From Blautia sp. (GTDB lineage: Bacteria; Bacillota; Clostridia; Lachnospirales; Lachnospiraceae): DNA of 64,000 nucleotides. The notes under the pieces are model-generated. The model was given only the letters and a program-made list of their open reading frames with translations, was not told where the DNA came from and made no database searches. The stretch spans positions 1 through 64,000 of the forward strand of contig JALEHU010000005.1 in the NCBI GenBank assembly GCA_022770365.1, read 5' to 3'. Of this stretch, positions 52,583 through 61,941 are shown one piece after another. Every line of letters begins with the position of its first letter. Within the stretch, counting starts at the first letter, position 1. Made by a program: the position numbers and the translations under genes.

Positions 52583-53271
52583 GTTTCTCTCCCCCTATTT
52601 TTCTCAGATAATTTAAAGCCAACACCCCGAACTGTTTCGATTTGGATCTTGCTATTAACACTACACAACTTCTTTCGTAAATTATAAATATGCTGCTTCA
52701 AAGATTTCTCCGTACAATCCGGTGTTTCATAACTGATACTATCCAGAAGTAAATCCCTGGAAATGGTATACCTGGAATGAGACATCAACAATTTAAGAAT
52801 CACACATTCCGTTTTTGTCAGCTTTACTTCCTGCGACTGAACAATCAATCTCAAAGACATGGGATCCAATGATAAATCACCAACAGATAGTATTGATTCC
52901 TCAGTGTGATTACTTGAATTTTTTTCTTTGCGTAACTGGACAAAAATACGGGCAATCAATTCTCTTGTATTAAACGGTTTGGTTATGTAGTCGCAGGCTC
53001 CCTCATTCAAAAGATTTATCTTATTCTCAACTTCTGCTTTTGAACTCAGTATTATGACCGGAATATCCTCAATATGTTCCAGAACACCTTCGCCGTCAAG
53101 ACCCGGAAGAATCAAATCCAGCAAAATCAGATCGGGCTTCTTATGTTTGATCAGATATAACGCTTCTGTCCCGGAATACGCCCGGAGCACGTGGAATCCT
53201 TCTTTCATTAAAATCTCTGCTATCATGTCTCCAGTCAGTACATTATCTTCAATTACAGCTATTGTTTCCAT
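52579..53271 (-). CDS. OmpR/PhoB-family response regulator
   Basis: 230 residues. The receiver domain has the acidic pair in AVIEDNVL, the phospho-acceptor Asp52 in LILLDLILPGLDG and the conserved Lys in DYITKPFNTREL. The winged-helix output domain covers the last 100 residues (VKLTKTECVILKLLMSH to ETVRGVGFKL). The ribosome site is GAGGTGAG. Its partner Hpt gene follows by 4-base overlap and no histidine kinase gene is adjacent. A promoter of the form TTTACA-17-TATAAT precedes it. Confidence 0.93.
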   Translation of the reverse strand: METIAVIEDNVLTGDMIAEILMKEGFHVLRAYSGTEALYLIKHKKPDLILLDLILPGLDGEGVLEHIEDIPVIILSSKAEVENKINLLNEGACDYITKPFNTRELIARIFVQLRKEKNSSNHTEESILSVGDLSLDPMSLRLIVQSQEVKLTKTECVILKLLMSHSRYTISRDLLLDSISYETPDCTEKSLKQHIYNLRKKLCSVNSKIQIETVRGVGFKLSEKNRGRET

Positions 53272-53365
53272 AACTCACCTCAAAAATAAAGTAATTATTC
53301 AACGTACATAATAAAATTGGCAATACTTTATTCTTATGTTTCTTCCAAACATATCATATCTTATT

Positions 53366-53394
53366 ATTATACATAATAAAAAGATATCTGTAAA
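53366..53394 (-). promoter_or_regulatory. Promoter of the response regulator-Hpt operon
   Basis: Minus strand TTTACA (53389-53394), 17-base spacer, TATAAT (53366-53371). The start point near 53359 gives a leader of ~88 nt. Confidence 0.7.
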
Positions 53395-53496
53395 TACTAC
53401 CATATTTTGTACTGTTTATGGACAATAATTATAATTGATATTGTAGAACTGTCAGATTTTTTCAGATGAATCTGTAATAATTCGTATTCTCCGTTT

Positions 53497-53847
53497 TTAT
53501 AAAGAACTGTGAATACATCTTATCTGATCTTTTTCGGAGAGATAATAAGCAACCATATCTATGAATTCACTGTTTGTCGGCCTGTAAGTCAAACGATAAC
53601 CGACCATCTCATCCATACCCTTCCTGTTCGTTTCCCAACATATGCTAATAACAGTACGAATATTATGTTCGATATTCACAGGTGTAGTTTTATATTTCCT
53701 GGCCAGATATGGATAGATGTCTTTCGTTATCATTATGGGCTTATCCTTATAATGCATTGCCAGGTAAATAGCATCTGCAACAAAAAAGTATCCCTTATAT
53801 TTTGATGTAGCTCCAAGTTTTCTGATTATCCCATATATTTTTTTCAT
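53497..53847 (-). CDS. Stand-alone Spo0A C-terminal-type DNA-binding domain
   Basis: 116 residues without a receiver domain. The layout fits the Spo0A effector domain: IIRKLGATSKYKGYFFVADA, ITKDIYPYLARKYKTTPVNI, then EHNIRTVISICW, corresponding to the recognition helix with V-E-x-x-I-R in Spo0A, and RPTNSEFIDMVAYYL matching the conserved P-T-N-S-E-F-I end. It should bind DNA constitutively, or be controlled by level rather than by phosphorylation. It lies between the RR-Hpt operon and the fusion methyltransferase gene, preceded by tandem TTGACTAA boxes. Confidence 0.87.
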   Translation of the reverse strand: MKKIYGIIRKLGATSKYKGYFFVADAIYLAMHYKDKPIMITKDIYPYLARKYKTTPVNIEHNIRTVISICWETNRKGMDEMVGYRLTYRPTNSEFIDMVAYYLSEKDQIRCIHSSL

Positions 53848-53989
53848 TCTCTTATGTTCTTCCTTTCTTACCCCTGTTGAAATATTTATAAAGTCCGGAC
53901 AGTTCTCGTTCCTTCTGTAATGAACATCATTTGCTTCTGAACTTATATTAATCTATAAATTCAAAAAAATGGTAAAGAAGATCGTCAAT

Positions 53990-54023
53990 ATTTTATCAAA
54001 ATATTAGTCAAGATTTAGTCAAG
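53990..54023 (-). promoter_or_regulatory. Tandem direct-repeat box and -10 element of the Spo0A-like gene
   Basis: On the minus strand CTTGACTAA occurs twice at an 11-bp period (54004-54012 and 54015-54023). A TAAAAT follows at 53990-53995, starting 8 bases past the second repeat, roughly as in PhoB/OmpR-activated promoters. A perfect AATATTTT-N3-AAAATATT palindrome (53987-54005) overlaps. The leader to the ATG would be ~136 nt; the rest of the gap 53848-53985 shows nothing further. Confidence 0.5.
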
Positions 54024-54083
54024 TCCGTTTTGATTTTTGCTTCTCCTGTTCTGCTTCGGACTTTCTCTCTTTCCTGTGATATC

Positions 54084-54128
54084 AAAAAGAAGCCGCAGGA
54101 CAACATTTCTGTCATCATACGGCTTCCT
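54084..54128 (-). terminator. Terminator of the fusion methyltransferase gene
   Basis: GAAGCCG (54089-54095) pairs with CGGCTTC (54120-54126), with an inner TGACA/TGTTGTC-type stem; on the minus strand the stem is followed by TTTTTGA. Confidence 0.78.
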
Positions 54129-54188
54129 CTATTTAAATATATGGGATTCGACAAATTTGTATATCAGCAGTTACTGCACCTGTAACGC

Positions 54189-57023
54189 TTATTTTCCAAG
54201 AGATTCTACAAACGTTCCTTTTACATCGCTCCAGTTTTTATCTGCATAATCCAGAAGATAGACAGCCTGCTCCATGGACATTTCCGGGAACAGAAGGAAT
54301 AAGCTGTGAGAGCCGTATTTTTTCACGATACGGTCTACGTTCCTGATCCAGTCCTCAAATTCTCCGGAATATACTTTTACCCAGATGGATTTGCCCGCAG
54401 CGATTGCCTTGTCATAGATCACATCCCAGTCCGGAAGCGTTCCGTCAGGACCTGCATCGCCGCTAGTCCACTGAAGAGCATCAATTCCATCAATTTCCAT
54501 CAGCGCATCCATATGCTTGATTGCAGCCGGTCCGTCCAGATGATAAAGTACATGATCCGCTTTCTCTGACTGTGTACGCAGTGACGGCTGGATATATTTG
54601 CGGAAATCTTCCGGTGACATCATGGCAGAGAAATCGCACTGGAGCTTCACAGTCTTTCCAGGACCCCAGATCTGGAAGACTGTGTAGGCATTTCCGCCTT
54701 CCTCATCTTTTATGATTTCGTAGAAACAGTCATAATATTCATAGTAAATATCTGTTACTTCCCGGATTCTCTCACCGACTTTGTCCGGTTCATCCAGAAG
54801 ATCAAAAAGTGTATCCTGCGCTCCGCGAAGAGATGCCAGAACATCGATGTTTTCCATTAAGTCAGGCATATCCACATAGAAATCATCTCCCGCAAGATCC
54901 CGACAGTCTTTTGCAAGCTGGATATGTTTTTTGAACCATTTATTATCCGGATCAAATGTCAGTTTCGGCACACCGTCCCAGCTGTCCAGGCATTTATTAA
55001 ACCATACGGTATCTTCCTTAAAACCTATCTCTGACCCAAGATAAGAAGCAAGAGAACCAGGTCCGAAGTCAATATTAAGGTTCGGGAAGCTTTCCCCCAG
55101 AAATGCATGAGTTTCGCAGAAATAGCGATAACGTGCCACAATTCTCTCTGCATTCTGATATTTGTCTTCCATGTCCTTCCATTTCAGTTCTTCAGGGAGA
55201 CTATAATATTTTCCCTGACAGATCTGATCCAGATAGCCGCCCTCTACAGGTGTTCCATCAGAAAGCTTCTCAACTTCCGGTCTTCTTGCAATGACACACA
55301 TCAGCGGTCTTCCAGTATTTTTATGATCCCAGTAATTACGGAATTTTTCTTTTGTTCCTTCCCAGTCTGTCTTGTATCCTTCGTCTGGTCCCGGAAGGCG
55401 GACAGAACTGATATCAACGGACGCACTGTCAAATTTTGGTGCCGCTTTTGTCTCCGATTTTACTCCGGATGTTTCTTCTGTATGCGCTCCTGTCGCCTTT
55501 ACAGACACATCCTCCGCAACTTCTATATTATCAAATTCTCCTGCAGCAGCCCTTGCGCAGAAACCGGAATCTGCATATTCTTTTGCTTTTTCGGCAGCAG
55601 ATGCAGCATCCTCCGTATAAGCGTCCGCACCGATCTCATCCGCAAATTCCTGACTGATCGGAGCACCGCCGACCATGATCTTGATACGATTACGGAAAGG
55701 CTGTTTCAAAAGAGCCGCAACGGTGTCACGAAGAGATGGCATCGTGGTAGTCAGAAGGGCGGAAAGTGCCACGATCGTAGCCTCTTTGTGCTCTTTTACC
55801 ACTTCGATAAAGCGTTCGATCGGTACGTCCACACCAAGGTCAATGACCTCAAATCCGGCGCTCTCAAACATCATGCCAACCAGATTCTTGCCGATATCAT
55901 GAAGATCTCCCGCTACTGTTCCAAGAATAATCGTTCCTGCACTTCCGGCTTCTCCGGTGGCAAGATACGGCTTCAGAACTTCTACTCCTGCCTTCATGGC
56001 ACGTGCTGCAGCCAGCATCTGCGGAACAAAAATAATCTCTTTCTTGAAATTCTCACCAACCACAGCCATAGCACCGATCATACCGTCATTCAGGATTGCA
56101 GTCGGATCACAGCCGGCATCAATGGCTTCCTGAACGCAGCGGCCGATCTCCTTGTTTTTACCATCCTGTGTTGCTTTGAAAACCGCCTGTATTTTTTCAT
56201 CCATAGGAGACGCCGGAGCTGCTGCTTCTTCTTCCACAACTTTTGCTGTAAACTTATCTATATATTTCAGACAATACTCATCCTGTTCAAGAAGAGCATT
56301 TGTCGCATAGATCATACCGATCATATTTTTGTTTGTAGGGTCAACGATCGCGCTGTCCATGCCTGCATTCATTGCCAGGACCATAAATGCCTGGTTGATA
56401 TTCTTTCTAACCGGAAGTCCGAACGAGATATTGGAAAGTCCGCTGGTGATGTGGATTTCCGGATATTCCGCCTTGATCTGACGACAGCAGTCTGCAAATA
56501 CAGTCAGTGCAGTCTGGTCTGTAGACAGAGTCACAACCAGAGGATCAATATGTAATCTGTTCGGTGCAATATGATATTCTTTTGCTTTTTCCATGATTCC
56601 GTGGAACACTTTCATACGACGTTCTACAGAATCCGGAATTCCGTCGTTATCACAGAGAAGTGCCACACATTCCCAGTCCGTATCCGCAATTACCGGGAAA
56701 ATCGTGTCAATCTTATCTCCTTCCAGGGACACGGAATTCACAAGTCCCGGACGTTTGCAGAATGGTATTGCTGCTACGCAGGATTTTGCGCTTGGACTGT
56801 CCACACAGATTGGTGTATCTGTCACTTCCTGTACAAGGTCAATCATCCATTTCAAAGTTTCTACTTCCACGTCCTCTTCCACGGACGCACATACATCCAG
56901 AAATGTAGCTCCTGCTTCTGCCTGCATTCTGGCTCTTTCTCTGATCAGGTCCGCATCCCGCTCAGCAATGGCTCTGGCAACTGACGGAATAGAACCGTTC
57001 AGTTTTTCCCCAATAATAATCAT
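54189..57023 (-). CDS. Three-domain pterin - corrinoid - URO-D fusion methyltransferase
   Basis: 944 residues from the ATG at 57023 (AGGAGG 7 bases upstream). Residues ~1-265 are a pterin-binding methyltransferase domain as in MetH/AcsE: MIIIGEKLNGSIPSVARAI, AGATFLDVCA, PICVDSPSAK, GLSNISFGLP. Residues ~275-485 are a corrinoid protein with helical cap and the cobalt-ligand motif D373-x-H375-x-x-G378 (GDLHDIGKNLVG), plus SALLTTTMPS and VGGAPIS. After a Glu/Thr/Lys-rich linker, ~550-944 is a URO-D/MtaA-like domain; its usual H-x-C zinc motif reads H828-L-D830-G. All three parts of a corrinoid methyl transfer chain are thus on one chain, suggesting methyl transfer from an unknown donor to tetrahydrofolate. 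The replaced Cys casts doubt on zinc-thiol chemistry. Confidence 0.85.
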   Translation of the reverse strand: MIIIGEKLNGSIPSVARAIAERDADLIRERARMQAEAGATFLDVCASVEEDVEVETLKWMIDLVQEVTDTPICVDSPSAKSCVAAIPFCKRPGLVNSVSLEGDKIDTIFPVIADTDWECVALLCDNDGIPDSVERRMKVFHGIMEKAKEYHIAPNRLHIDPLVVTLSTDQTALTVFADCCRQIKAEYPEIHITSGLSNISFGLPVRKNINQAFMVLAMNAGMDSAIVDPTNKNMIGMIYATNALLEQDEYCLKYIDKFTAKVVEEEAAAPASPMDEKIQAVFKATQDGKNKEIGRCVQEAIDAGCDPTAILNDGMIGAMAVVGENFKKEIIFVPQMLAAARAMKAGVEVLKPYLATGEAGSAGTIILGTVAGDLHDIGKNLVGMMFESAGFEVIDLGVDVPIERFIEVVKEHKEATIVALSALLTTTMPSLRDTVAALLKQPFRNRIKIMVGGAPISQEFADEIGADAYTEDAASAAEKAKEYADSGFCARAAAGEFDNIEVAEDVSVKATGAHTEETSGVKSETKAAPKFDSASVDISSVRLPGPDEGYKTDWEGTKEKFRNYWDHKNTGRPLMCVIARRPEVEKLSDGTPVEGGYLDQICQGKYYSLPEELKWKDMEDKYQNAERIVARYRYFCETHAFLGESFPNLNIDFGPGSLASYLGSEIGFKEDTVWFNKCLDSWDGVPKLTFDPDNKWFKKHIQLAKDCRDLAGDDFYVDMPDLMENIDVLASLRGAQDTLFDLLDEPDKVGERIREVTDIYYEYYDCFYEIIKDEEGGNAYTVFQIWGPGKTVKLQCDFSAMMSPEDFRKYIQPSLRTQSEKADHVLYHLDGPAAIKHMDALMEIDGIDALQWTSGDAGPDGTLPDWDVIYDKAIAAGKSIWVKVYSGEFEDWIRNVDRIVKKYGSHSLFLLFPEMSMEQAVYLLDYADKNWSDVKGTFVESLGK

Positions 57024-57194
57024 GGCTTTTCCTCCTGAAAATAATACATTGTTTTTGCCTGATCTCATTTTATAACAAAGGCGGAAAATGCCGCTTCCTT
57101 TTTTTTTCGATTCATATGTACTATTTTATGATATTTATTTATCCTCCGGATGGTTTTTATCATGGAAAAAGGCGGAGTACCTTTTTATGATACA

Positions 57195-57220
57195 AAAAAA
57201 GCTCCCTCAGGAGCTTTTTT
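57195..57220. terminator. Terminator after rpmF
   Basis: AGCTCC (57200-57205) pairs with GGAGCT (57210-57215) around CTCA, with A- and T-tracts on both sides; on the minus strand seven T follow. It closes the DUF177-rpmF unit. Confidence 0.88.
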
Positions 57221-57230
57221 CATATCATTA

Positions 57231-57413
57231 TTAGTCTTCTACTTTAATGATTTCTTTCTTGTTGTAGCTTCCGCAAGCCTTGCAAACTCTGTGAGGCATC
57301 ATCAGTGCACCACATTTGCTGCATTTTACCAAGTTCGGAGCGCTCATTTTCCAGTTAGCTCTTCTCTTATCACGTCTTGCTTTAGATGATTTATTCTTTG
57401 GACAGATGGACAT
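57231..57413 (-). CDS. rpmF: 50S ribosomal protein L32
   Basis: 60 residues. The start SICPKNKSSKARRDKRRANW and the zinc ribbon KCSKCGALMMPHRVCKACG with two C-x-x-C pairs identify L32, the zinc-containing (C+) form. It follows the DUF177 gene by 3 bases, the conserved pairing. Normally plsX would follow in many Lachnospiraceae; here a terminator and the accessory block come next. Confidence 0.97.
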   Translation of the reverse strand: MSICPKNKSSKARRDKRRANWKMSAPNLVKCSKCGALMMPHRVCKACGSYNKKEIIKVED

Positions 57414-57416
57414 ATG

Positions 57417-57944
57417 TTACACCTCCTTAAATTTACTAAATATATCACTGATAGCTGCCATGCGGGGATCCTTGGGTTCCTCTACGCAATCGCAGGGACC
57501 ATAGTTGAGGTTCTTCCCACACTGGCTGCATAATCCTTTGCAGTCTTCTTTACATAAGACCTTCAAAGGCCAGCTCATCAGTACCTCAAGATAGACCAGC
57601 CGGTCCACATCCAGGTCCATACCTGTGAGATAGCTTTTCTCATCCAAATCATGAATCCGATCTTCATCCGTAAGCTTCATATCAAGCTTCCTCTTAACAG
57701 AAAGAGGTATGCTGACAGCCACATCCTCCAGGCACCGGTCACAGGGAATACCAACGGTAATCTCTCCTGTTCCTTCAAGCTCAAGAACTTTATTGCCCGT
57801 ATTCGTAATGGTAAGCTCTATCGGATTCTTATGAAGAATCGGAAAGCTTCCCGACTGGAAGGTAATCGTATCCATCTCAAGTTCAACAGAGTGCTGGACA
57901 CATTTCCCATCGCAGGATGAAATCTCTGATAAATGTATCTGCAT
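57417..57944 (-). CDS. DUF177/YceD family protein
   Basis: 175 residues. YceD proteins are encoded beside rpmF throughout bacteria and have a suspected role in rRNA or large-subunit handling. The C-terminal region has LCKEDCKGLCSQCGKNLNYG with three Cys that may bind metal and CDCVEEPKDPRMAAI. The N-terminal half is beta-rich with TGEITVGIPCDRCLEDV. A fully consensus promoter precedes it. Confidence 0.93.
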   Translation of the reverse strand: MQIHLSEISSCDGKCVQHSVELEMDTITFQSGSFPILHKNPIELTITNTGNKVLELEGTGEITVGIPCDRCLEDVAVSIPLSVKRKLDMKLTDEDRIHDLDEKSYLTGMDLDVDRLVYLEVLMSWPLKVLCKEDCKGLCSQCGKNLNYGPCDCVEEPKDPRMAAISDIFSKFKEV

Positions 57945-57970
57945 AATTATCTCCTATCCACACCTAATAA

Positions 57971-57999
57971 ATTATACATATCACACCAGTATTTGTCAA
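57971..57999 (-). promoter_or_regulatory. Consensus sigma-A promoter of DUF177-rpmF
   Basis: Minus strand TTGACA (57994-57999), 17-base spacer, TATAAT (57971-57976): a perfect match to consensus, as fits a ribosomal protein operon. The ATG at 57944 is about 20 nt past the start point. Confidence 0.92.
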
Positions 58000-58040
58000 C
58001 GAATATTTTTCTGTATCTGAAAAATTTCCCGATATTCAAA

Positions 58041-58067
58041 GAGGTGCGCCAAAATCTGGCGCACCTC
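58041..58067 (-). terminator. Probable terminator of pta-ackA
   Basis: GAGGTGCGCC (58041-58050) pairs perfectly with GGCGCACCTC (58058-58067), 10 bp around a 7-nt loop, 75-100 bases past the ackA stop. Only three T follow on the minus strand, so it may be an imperfect terminator. Confidence 0.65.
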
Positions 58068-58141
58068 CTCATGTACTTCAGCCTGCAGAAAAAGTTCCGA
58101 CTGTTTCCTGCATGGTAAACGCTGAATAAAATTTCCGGAAT

Positions 58142-59329
58142 TTAAACAAGTGCTACAGTTTCTCTGCAGATTGCAAGTTCTTCGTTAGTCGGGATGACAG
58201 CAACTTTCACTTTGGAATCCGGTGTGGAGATTACCATTTCCTCGCCGCGTTTGCTGTTTGCTTCAGCGTCGATGGTAATTCCAAGATATCCAAGATAAGA
58301 GCATACGGTCTCACGAACGTTGCCTGCATTCTCACCGATACCGGCAGTAAATACGATCGCGTCAACACCGTTCATGGCTGCTACATAACCACCGACAAAT
58401 TTAGCGATACCATAGCAGAGAACATCGTATGCATTCTTAGCGTCTTCATTGCCTGCTTCGATTGCTGCGTCGATATCACGCATATCGCTGGATACGCCTG
58501 ACATACCCTGCAGACCGGATTTCTTGTTCAGAACATTCATGATACCTGTGATATCCAGGTTCTCTTTCTTTGCAATGTATTCCATGATAGCCGGGTCGAT
58601 GTTTCCGGAACGGGTTCCCATAACAACACCTTCCAGAGGAGTAAGACCCATGGTAGTATCTACACATTTGCCGTTCTTCACTGCGCTGATGGAGGAACCG
58701 TTGCCAAGGTGACATACGATTACCTTAGAGTTGTCCTTGTCAAGGCCAAGGAAATCAATGGCACGTTTGGATACAAAGCTGTGTGATGTTCCGTGGAAGC
58801 CATATCTTCTTACTTTATAATTCTTGTAGTATTCGATCGGAAGTCCATACAGATATGCTTTAGCAGGCATTGTCTGATGGAAAGCAGTATCAAATACGCC
58901 CACCTGCGGTACGCCCGGCATCAGTTCCGCACAAACACGGATACCGATCAGGTTCGCCGGATTGTGAAGAGGAGCAAGGTCATTACATTCTTCTACTGCT
59001 GCGATCATCTCATCAGTGATAACAGCAGAGGAAGCAAATTTCTCACCGCCGTGTACGACACGGTGACCGATTGCATTTACTTCCGCAAGGCTTGCGATCG
59101 CGCCTGTTTTCTCATTGGTCAGAGCATCCAGAACCATCTGGATCGCTTCTTTATGTGTCGGCATTGCAGCTTCTGTGATCTCTTTGTCACAGCCTGTTTT
59201 CTGATATACAAGTCTGCCGTCGATACCGATTCTCTCACAGAGACCTTTTGCAAGAACAGCCTCTGTATCGGAGTTAATGAGCTGATATTTCAGGGAAGAA
59301 CTTCCACAGTTAATTACCAATACATTCAT
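58142..59329 (-). CDS. ackA: Acetate kinase
   Basis: 395 residues, normal length. It converts acetyl phosphate and ADP to acetate and ATP, the energy-yielding end of acetate fermentation. The start MNVLVINCGSSSLKYQLI, the catalytic region VFDTAFHQTMP, the phosphate loop VCHLGNGSSISAVKNGKC with DTTMGLTPLEGVVMGTRSG, and FTAGIGENAGNVR are family signatures. It follows pta by about 85 bases on the same strand. Confidence 0.98.
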   Translation of the reverse strand: MNVLVINCGSSSLKYQLINSDTEAVLAKGLCERIGIDGRLVYQKTGCDKEITEAAMPTHKEAIQMVLDALTNEKTGAIASLAEVNAIGHRVVHGGEKFASSAVITDEMIAAVEECNDLAPLHNPANLIGIRVCAELMPGVPQVGVFDTAFHQTMPAKAYLYGLPIEYYKNYKVRRYGFHGTSHSFVSKRAIDFLGLDKDNSKVIVCHLGNGSSISAVKNGKCVDTTMGLTPLEGVVMGTRSGNIDPAIMEYIAKKENLDITGIMNVLNKKSGLQGMSGVSSDMRDIDAAIEAGNEDAKNAYDVLCYGIAKFVGGYVAAMNGVDAIVFTAGIGENAGNVRETVCSYLGYLGITIDAEANSKRGEEMVISTPDSKVKVAVIPTNEELAICRETVALV

Positions 59330-59413
59330 GATTTTACTCTCCTATATAAGATTAATACTTTAAATTATAATGCCAGGGGCAGGCATGTCTGCCCCTGCTA
59401 TCATATTACTGAA

Positions 59414-60562
<1,149 letters not shown>

Positions 60563-60582
60563 TCAACTTTTATTTATAAGTG

Positions 60583-60602
60583 ATGTCTGCGTCAGCAGAC
60601 AT
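60583..60602 (+). other. Leader hairpin and flanking repeat upstream of tmcAL
   Basis: ATGTCTGC (60583-60590) pairs perfectly with GCAGACAT (60595-60602) around a 4-nt loop. The nonamer AAAAGTCCC occurs on each side of it (near 60545 and 60609). No T-run. No clear -10/-35 pair for tmcAL was found in the gap. Confidence 0.4.
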
Positions 60603-60651
60603 TTCCGTAAAAGTCCCGTACAGACACGTTAGATTTCTTTCAGGAGGTTTT

Positions 60652-61884
60652 ATGAAGACAGCTGGAATCATTGCAGAATACAATCCTTTTCACCAGGGAC
60701 ATCAGCGACAGATTTCTTTTATTCGCGAACAGCTCGGAGCAGATTATATCATTGCCGTAATGAGCGGTGATTTTGTACAGCGCGGAACACCTGCCCTTCT
60801 TCCCAAACACGCACGGGCCGAAGCAGCACTTCGCTGTGGTGTCGATCTGGTTCTGGAGCTTCCTGTCTCCTGCGCAACCGCCAGTGCGGAATTATTTGCC
60901 CGGTGCGGTGTAGACATTCTGGACGGAATCGGTGTCACAGATTATCTTTGTTTTGGAAGTGAAGAAGGAGAAATTCCTATATTCTTAAAAACAGCCGAAC
61001 TTCTCACAGAAGAACCGGAAGAATACAAAATCCGGTTAAAAGCAGCGCTCAGAACCGGTACGACTTTCCCTGCAGCAAGAAGCCAGGCTCTTGCTTCCTG
61101 TGCTCTTCCCTATGGTATTACAACGGATCCGGATTCTTATAACCATTTTCTTTCGGAACCGAATAACATTCTAGGAATCGAATACTGCAAAGCTCTTCTT
61201 GGCAGAAAAAGCCGCATACAGCCAGTTACCTTGAAGCGTATCGGAGCAGGATATCACGAGCAGAATCTCTCACCGGAAAGCGCACCTTCTGCATCCGGCA
61301 TCCGCGCAGCCCTGAAGAAACACCATTCCACTGATTTCCAGGGGCTTCTGCCGGAGTCCTCACTGGAAGTACTGAATTCTTCAGTCGCAAAAAATCGGAT
61401 TATCTTTGAGGAAGACCTAAACCTGCTGCTTGCCTATTGTCTCTTTTCAGAAACAAAGGAAAGCCTCTCTCAGTATCTGGATGTTTCACCGGAACTGGCT
61501 TCCCGCATAATCCGTCTGCGCAATCAGTATTCCGGTTTTCTGCAATTTGCCGCTCTTCTGAAAACAAAGGAACTGACCCAGACAAGAATCCAGCGCGCGC
61601 TTCTCCATATTGTACTTCACATCCGGACTGTCCCGGATTCTCCGGGTTATGCCCGGGTACTCGGATTCCGCAAAAGCGCGGCTCCTCTCCTTTCCGCCAT
61701 AAAAAAAGAGGGCACCATCCCTTTGCTTACCAAAACCGCTGATGCCGCACAGCTTTTACCAAAAAAGACATTTCAGACATTAGAAGAAACTGTTTTTGCC
61801 TCCAATATCTATGAAACCCTTCTTTCAGCCAAAAGCCACACGTCCTTTATTCATGAACATCAAAAGCCCGTCATCATTCTCTGA
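60652..61884 (+). CDS. tmcAL: tRNA(Met) cytidine acetate ligase
   Basis: 410 residues from the ATG at 60652 (AGGAGG 4-5 bases upstream). TmcAL (YlbM) acetylates the wobble cytidine of elongator tRNA-Met using acetate and ATP in Firmicutes. The nucleotidyltransferase motif NPFHQGHQ lies at the start, followed by VMSGDFVQRGTPAL and the later SASGIRAAL block. It is divergent from pta-ackA, a neat link because its substrate acetate is their product. The stop codon lies inside the terminator stem. Confidence 0.95.
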   Translation: MKTAGIIAEYNPFHQGHQRQISFIREQLGADYIIAVMSGDFVQRGTPALLPKHARAEAALRCGVDLVLELPVSCATASAELFARCGVDILDGIGVTDYLCFGSEEGEIPIFLKTAELLTEEPEEYKIRLKAALRTGTTFPAARSQALASCALPYGITTDPDSYNHFLSEPNNILGIEYCKALLGRKSRIQPVTLKRIGAGYHEQNLSPESAPSASGIRAALKKHHSTDFQGLLPESSLEVLNSSVAKNRIIFEEDLNLLLAYCLFSETKESLSQYLDVSPELASRIIRLRNQYSGFLQFAALLKTKELTQTRIQRALLHIVLHIRTVPDSPGYARVLGFRKSAAPLLSAIKKEGTIPLLTKTADAAQLLPKKTFQTLEETVFASNIYETLLSAKSHTSFIHEHQKPVIIL

Positions 61885-61896
61885 CGGGCTTTTTTA
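61862..61896 (+). terminator. Terminator overlapping the tmcAL stop codon
   Basis: GCCCGTCA (61866-61873) pairs with TGACGGGC (61882-61889), flanked by AAAA and TTTTTT. The TGA stop at 61882-61884 is part of the right arm. Three imperfect TTTTTATATTACA repeats follow up to about 61930. Confidence 0.88.
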
Positions 61897-61941
61897 TATT
61901 ACAGCTTTTTATATTACATTTTTTATATCACAACTTTGCTG

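Noticed and set aside
55107-56555. 482-codon open frame on the plus strand opposite the fusion methyltransferase
   Set aside because: Antisense to a strong multi-domain gene, Cys/His/Phe-rich composition typical of shadow frames.
57150-57389. 79-codon plus-strand open frame over the rpmF terminator
   Set aside because: Passes through a terminator and antisense to rpmF.
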